Part shown: positions 34,041 to 38,204 of the stretch, piece after piece
Layout: each line of letters begins with the position of its first letter
Position numbering within the stretch: position 1 is the stretch's first letter
Source: an uncultured Bifidobacterium sp.
Lineage (GTDB): Bacteria > Actinomycetota > Actinomycetes > Actinomycetales > Bifidobacteriaceae
Assembly (NCBI RefSeq): GCF_949292005.1
Contig: NZ_CASEXV010000096.1
Coordinates: forward strand, 1 to 38,204
Length of the DNA: 38,204 nucleotides
Direction: 5' to 3'
Position numbers and translations under genes: made by a program
The notes under the pieces: model-generated
Database searches by the model: none
The model's input: only the letters and a program-made list of their open reading frames with translations
Told to the model about the DNA's origin: nothing

Positions 34041-37000
34041 GTGACGTTTCAAGCTCCCCTTGATTTGACGACTCATCGCGCCGAAGGACTTTACGATCCC
34101 TCGCAGGAGCATGACGCCTGCGGCGTGGGCATGGTGACGACTCTCAACAGGAAGCCCGAACGAGCCATAATCGATTCGGCCATCGAGGTTCTGGTCAACC
34201 TCAACCATCGAGGGGCTGTGGGTGCCGAGGAGAACACCGGCGACGGCGCGGGAATCCTTCTGGCCATGCCCGACGCGTTCATGCGCGCTGTTGCCGGTGT
34301 CGGCCTGCCCGCCGCCGGGGCATACGCTGCGGGAATCGCCTTTCTCGACAGGGACATCGCGCAGGCGGGACATCAGCAGCAGGCCATAGCCGACATCGCC
34401 CGCGAGGAGGGACTTGATGTCCTCGCTTGGCGTGACGTGCCGACGAATCCCAACGGACTGGGCCTCCAGGCGCTTGCCTCAATGCCATCGTTCAGAATGC
34501 TCGTTCTGGCGGCACCGGATCGGACGACGTCTGGAATCGCCTTGGACAGGATGACGTTCCGCGTGCGCAAAAGGGTGGAACACGAGGTCGGGACCTATTT
34601 CGCGTCTCTATCGTCCCAGACGATCACCTACAAGGGCATGCTCACGACGATGCAGCTCACCCCGTTCTTCCCCGATCTGTCCGACGATCGCATGGCCACA
34701 ACCATCGCCATCGTCCATTCGCGCTTCTCCACGAACACGTTCCCCAGCTGGCCTTTGGCCCAGCCTTTCCGGATCATCGCGCACAACGGGGAGATCAACA
34801 CCATCCAGGGCAACAGAAACTGGCTGTCCGCCCGTGAGGGACGTCTTAGCAGCGACCTTCTCGGCGAGCTGTCTCCGCTTCTGCCCATCACCACGCCGGG
34901 ATATTCGGATTCCGGAACCTTCGACGAGTGCCTCGAGCTTCTGCATCTGGCCGGACGCAGCCTTCCCCATGCGATATCGATGATGGTTCCCCCCGCGTGG
35001 GAGAAGGATCCCGACCTCGATCCCGACGTCAGAGCCTTCTACGAGTACAACAACACTCTTATCGAGCCGTGGGACGGACCTGCCGACATCGTGTTCACCG
35101 ATGGCCTGCAGGTGGGGGCCGTTCTTGACCGCAACGGCTTCCGTCCCGGACGGTGGCAGCTCACCGACGACGGTTATGTTGTTCTGGCTTCCGAGGCCGG
35201 AGTCCTTCCCGAAACTCCTGCCGAAACCATTGTCGCCAAAGGGCGTCTGGAGCCGGGCCGCATGTTCCTCATCGACACCGCCGAGGGTCGAATCATTCCG
35301 GATGAGGAGATCAAAAAGACCCTCGCCGCGCAGCATCCCTACCGCTCGTGGGTTGAAGGAAACTCCGTGGAGATGAGCCAGCTTCCGGTTCGCGAGCATG
35401 TCCGTCATTCCGGACAATCCGTGCAACGCCGTCAACGCGCGTTCGGCTATACGGAGGAGGATCTGAAGATCCTTCTCGCACCAATGGCAAACACGGGCAA
35501 GGAACCTTTGGGATCCATGGGCAACGACGCGCCAATGGCAGTTCTGTCGTCGCGCAGCCGGATGCTTTTCGACTATTTCACGCAGAAGTTCGCCCAGGTC
35601 ACGAATCCGCCGCTCGACTGGGAGCGCGAAGAGATCGTCACCTCGTTGGAATCCGCGATAGGCCCCGAGCCGAACCTGCTCGAGGACGTCGAGCAGCATG
35701 CGAAGAAAATCATCATCCCCCTGCCCGTCATCAACTCCGACGAGATGGCGCAGCTCAAGCGCCTCGACAGGACGAAGCTGCTCAACGGATACTACAGGCC
35801 CTTCATCGTGCGTGGCCTGTATCAGGTCGCCGGAGGTGGAGAAGCCCTTCGCAAGCGCCTTGATGACATCTTCGCGGAGATCGACCAGGCCATCGACGAG
35901 GGATCGAACTTCATCGTCCTCTCCGACCGCGAGTCGAACCACACCTGGGGCCCCATCCCGTCCCTTCTGCTGACAAGCGCCGTCCAGCACCATCTTCTCC
36001 GCCGCCACACGCGCACCCAGGTATCCCTTGCGGTCGAGGCCGGCGATGTGCGGGAGATCCACCACGTCGCGCTTCTCATCGCGTACGGGGCAGCCTGCGT
36101 CAACCCCTATCTCGCCTTCGAATCCGTCGAGGATCTCGCCCAGAAGGGATATCTGTCGGTTGACGCCTCCACGGCGGTCGGCAATCTGACGAAGGCTCTC
36201 TCCACCGGCGTCCTCAAGATCATGAGCAAAATGGGCGTCTCCACCATCATGAGCTACCGCGGAGCGCAGCTCTTCGAGGCCGTGGGACTCAACAGGGACG
36301 TCATTGACGAGTACTTCACCGGCACCACGTCCAGAGTGGGAGGCATCGGGCTTGACGACATCGCCGAGGAGGTGGCGGTTCGACATCGCGTCGCGTACCC
36401 CAACCAGTGGAACGCGCGTCCCCATAGGAATCTGCGCACGGGCGGGGACTACAAGTGGAGGAGAACGGGGGAGGACCACCTCAACGACCCCGAGGCCATC
36501 TTCCTGCTTCAACAGTCGACGCGTCGCGGCGACTACGACATGTTCAAGAAATACTCGGCGCACGTCAACGACACATCCAACCGCCTGATGACGCTGCGCG
36601 GACTGATGGAGCTCACCCCGACCCGCAGTCCGATCGACATATCCGAGGTAGAACCCGCAGGCGAGATCGTCAAGCGCTTCTCCACAGGAGCCATGAGCTA
36701 TGGCTCGATATCCCAGGAGGCGCACGAGACTCTCGCCATCGCCATGAACTCCATCGGCGCCCGCTCCAATTCCGGCGAAGGTGGTGAGTCCGACGACAGG
36801 ATCTCCGATCCACGCCGCTATAGCCGGATTAAGCAGATCGCATCCGCACGCTTCGGAGTCACCAGCGATTATCTGGTTCATGCGACGGACCTTCAGATCA
36901 AACTCGCGCAGGGAGCCAAGCCCGGTGAGGGAGGGCATCTTCCCGGAGCCAAGGTTCCGCCGTGGATCGCCACCGTCCGGCACGCCACCCCCGGCGTGGA

Positions 37001-38204
37001 GCTCATATCGCCGCCCCCGCACCACGACATCTATTCGATCGAGGATCTCAAGCAGCTCATCAACGATGCGAAGATGGCGAATCCCAAAGCGCGGATCCAC
37101 GTCAAGCTCGTCTCCGAGTTCGGAGTGGGAACCATCGCCGCCGGTGTGGCCAAATGCCATGCGGATGTGGTACTCATCTCAGGCCACGATGGCGGAACGG
37201 GAGCCGCGCCTCTGAACGCCATCAAACATGCCGGAACTCCTTGGGAGATCGGATTGTCGGAAACCCAGCAGACATTGATCCTCAACGGATTGAGGTCACG
37301 CATAGTCGTTCAGTGCGACGGTGAACTGAAAACAGGGCGCGACGTGCTGATAGCGGCGCTTCTGGGAGCCGAGGAGTTCGGGTTCGCGACAAGCGCTCTG
37401 ATGGTCGAAGGATGCGTCATGATGCGCGCCTGCCAGAAGAACACCTGCCCGCAGGGAATCGCCACCCAGGACCCCGAGCTTCGCGCGCGTTTCACGGGTC
37501 GTCCCGAAGATGTCGTGAACTTCTTCATGTTCATTGCGCAGGAAGTCCGCGAGCTGTTGGCGAGCCTCGGCTTCCACACGCTTGAGGAGGCCGTGGGGCA
37601 TGTGGAGTGTCTTGATCAGAACAAGGCAGTGAGCGCGTGGAAGGCCGACGGCATCGATCTGAGCAATGTGCTGATGCAGGCGGGCCCAACGCCGGGAACG
37701 ATCCTTCATCAGACGATCGCGCAGAACCATGAGCTTGAGAAGGCGCTCGACAACAAGCTCATCGAATACGCGTCACCAGCCCTCGACCACGGCGAACCGG
37801 TGAGAGTCGACATCCCGATCAGGAACGTGAACCGGACTGTGGGAACGATGCTCGGCTACGAGATCACCAGCCGCTACGGCGCCAAAGGACTTCCCGACGA
37901 CACCATCGACATGACGCTTCGCGGCTCGGGGGGACAGTCTCTTGGAGCGTTCATCCCGCGAGGCGAGACGCTTCGCGTGATCGGCGAGGTGAACGACTAC
38001 GCAGGCAAGGGACTGTCCGGCGGGCGTCTGATCATCCGCGCCGCTGATGATGTCCGATACGATCCGCATAAGAACGTCATCGCCGGGAACGTGGTCGGAT
38101 TCGGTGCGACATCTGGAGAGATGTTCGTCGCAGGCCGGGCGGGGGAACGCTTTGCTGTGCGTAACGGCGGCGCCACCTTCGTCGTCGAGGGCGTGGGCGA
38201 CCAC
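34041..38204 (+). CDS. gltB: Glutamate synthase large subunit, 3' partial
   Basis: With the small subunit it makes two glutamates from glutamine and 2-oxoglutarate using NADPH. The frame runs from GTG 34041 to the window edge: 1388 codons of about 1500. GAGG at 34029-34032 is eight bases upstream; GTG 34038 is also possible. The glutaminase domain opens at DACGVG; the nucleophile would be Cys27 after removal of a short propeptide. HNGEINTIQGNRNW and HSRFSTNTFPSWPLAQP follow. The central domain is about 460-770 and the FMN-binding synthase domain about 850-1200 (FSTGAMSYGSIS, ARFGVTSDYL, ISGHDGGTGAAP). Cys1125, Cys1131 and Cys1136 in CVMMRACQKNTC bind the 3Fe-4S cluster. The C-terminal beta-helix is cut by the window end. 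Confidence 0.97.
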   Translation, partial: MTFQAPLDLTTHRAEGLYDPSQEHDACGVGMVTTLNRKPERAIIDSAIEVLVNLNHRGAVGAEENTGDGAGILLAMPDAFMRAVAGVGLPAAGAYAAGIAFLDRDIAQAGHQQQAIADIAREEGLDVLAWRDVPTNPNGLGLQALASMPSFRMLVLAAPDRTTSGIALDRMTFRVRKRVEHEVGTYFASLSSQTITYKGMLTTMQLTPFFPDLSDDRMATTIAIVHSRFSTNTFPSWPLAQPFRIIAHNGEINTIQGNRNWLSAREGRLSSDLLGELSPLLPITTPGYSDSGTFDECLELLHLAGRSLPHAISMMVPPAWEKDPDLDPDVRAFYEYNNTLIEPWDGPADIVFTDGLQVGAVLDRNGFRPGRWQLTDDGYVVLASEAGVLPETPAETIVAKGRLEPGRMFLIDTAEGRIIPDEEIKKTLAAQHPYRSWVEGNSVEMSQLPVREHVRHSGQSVQRRQRAFGYTEEDLKILLAPMANTGKEPLGSMGNDAPMAVLSSRSRMLFDYFTQKFAQVTNPPLDWEREEIVTSLESAIGPEPNLLEDVEQHAKKIIIPLPVINSDEMAQLKRLDRTKLLNGYYRPFIVRGLYQVAGGGEALRKRLDDIFAEIDQAIDEGSNFIVLSDRESNHTWGPIPSLLLTSAVQHHLLRRHTRTQVSLAVEAGDVREIHHVALLIAYGAACVNPYLAFESVEDLAQKGYLSVDASTAVGNLTKALSTGVLKIMSKMGVSTIMSYRGAQLFEAVGLNRDVIDEYFTGTTSRVGGIGLDDIAEEVAVRHRVAYPNQWNARPHRNLRTGGDYKWRRTGEDHLNDPEAIFLLQQSTRRGDYDMFKKYSAHVNDTSNRLMTLRGLMELTPTRSPIDISEVEPAGEIVKRFSTGAMSYGSISQEAHETLAIAMNSIGARSNSGEGGESDDRISDPRRYSRIKQIASARFGVTSDYLVHATDLQIKLAQGAKPGEGGHLPGAKVPPWIATVRHATPGVELISPPPHHDIYSIEDLKQLINDAKMANPKARIHVKLVSEFGVGTIAAGVAKCHADVVLISGHDGGTGAAPLNAIKHAGTPWEIGLSETQQTLILNGLRSRIVVQCDGELKTGRDVLIAALLGAEEFGFATSALMVEGCVMMRACQKNTCPQGIATQDPELRARFTGRPEDVVNFFMFIAQEVRELLASLGFHTLEEAVGHVECLDQNKAVSAWKADGIDLSNVLMQAGPTPGTILHQTIAQNHELEKALDNKLIEYASPALDHGEPVRVDIPIRNVNRTVGTMLGYEITSRYGAKGLPDDTIDMTLRGSGGQSLGAFIPRGETLRVIGEVNDYAGKGLSGGRLIIRAADDVRYDPHKNVIAGNVVGFGATSGEMFVAGRAGERFAVRNGGATFVVEGVGDH

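Noticed and set aside
34608..37160. An 850-residue open frame on the reverse strand inside gltB
   Set aside because: The forward frame is an unbroken glutamate synthase with all its motifs. The reverse frame has no recognisable domain and reflects GC-rich codon bias.

Overview
This window is a contiguous piece of chromosome from a GC-rich actinobacterium, most likely a Bifidobacterium or close relative. The grounds are the composition and codon use, a giant secreted amylopullulanase of the bifidobacterial type, a Suf-only Fe-S operon of actinobacterial gene order (sufB-D-C-S-U-T), a split proton-translocating transhydrogenase and class II tRNA-Leu(GAG). I see no insertion sequence, integrase, CRISPR array, rRNA or prophage gene. 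The genus is an inference; no marker here names the species.

Layout. Positions 1-6980 hold starch and glycogen breakdown: a cell-surface amylase-pullulanase whose 5' end lies outside the window, then a second secreted single-domain alpha-amylase that resembles the first one's amylase domain. Positions 7047-8705 encode CTP synthase, followed by a hairpin terminator. Positions 8932-15151 are the suf operon, ending in an unusual SufT that carries a His/Cys/Asp-rich patch. A reverse-strand block (15285-16338) has a SPOUT rRNA/tRNA methyltransferase and a tRNA-Leu gene. Positions 16467-21848 form a tightly packed forward block (rsmE, HIT hydrolase, phoH, ybeY, a CNNM/CorC membrane protein, era), with stop/start overlaps, devoted largely to ribosome maturation and RNA quality control.

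After a strong hairpin comes a reverse-strand long-chain acyl-CoA ligase (21928-23949). It diverges from the pntAA-pntAB-pntB operon (24257-27153) across a 307-base region with notable palindromes. Next are ribosomal protein L25 (rplY), the branched-chain aminotransferase ilvE, a TRIC-like membrane protein, reverse-strand rpsT (S20), the lepA-hemW pair, and the first 1388 codons of gltB, which runs off the right end.

How the parts connect. The suf operon makes Fe-S clusters, and two likely clients are in the window: HemW (4Fe-4S) and GltB (3Fe-4S). Pnt would supply NADPH, which GltB (with GltD outside the window) can use for glutamate synthesis, and IlvE uses glutamate. RsmE, YbeY, Era, S20, L25 and LepA all serve the ribosome.

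The genes are mostly ordinary housekeeping genes. The most interesting signals are non-coding or small: short perfect hairpins that repeatedly sit just 5' of the Shine-Dalgarno of first-in-operon genes, paired TGACGC half-sites before pnt, two candidate leaderless starts (pyrG, rsmE), the metal-ligand patch in SufT, and a non-canonical sortase-like signal and altered catalytic-region residues in the amylopullulanase.
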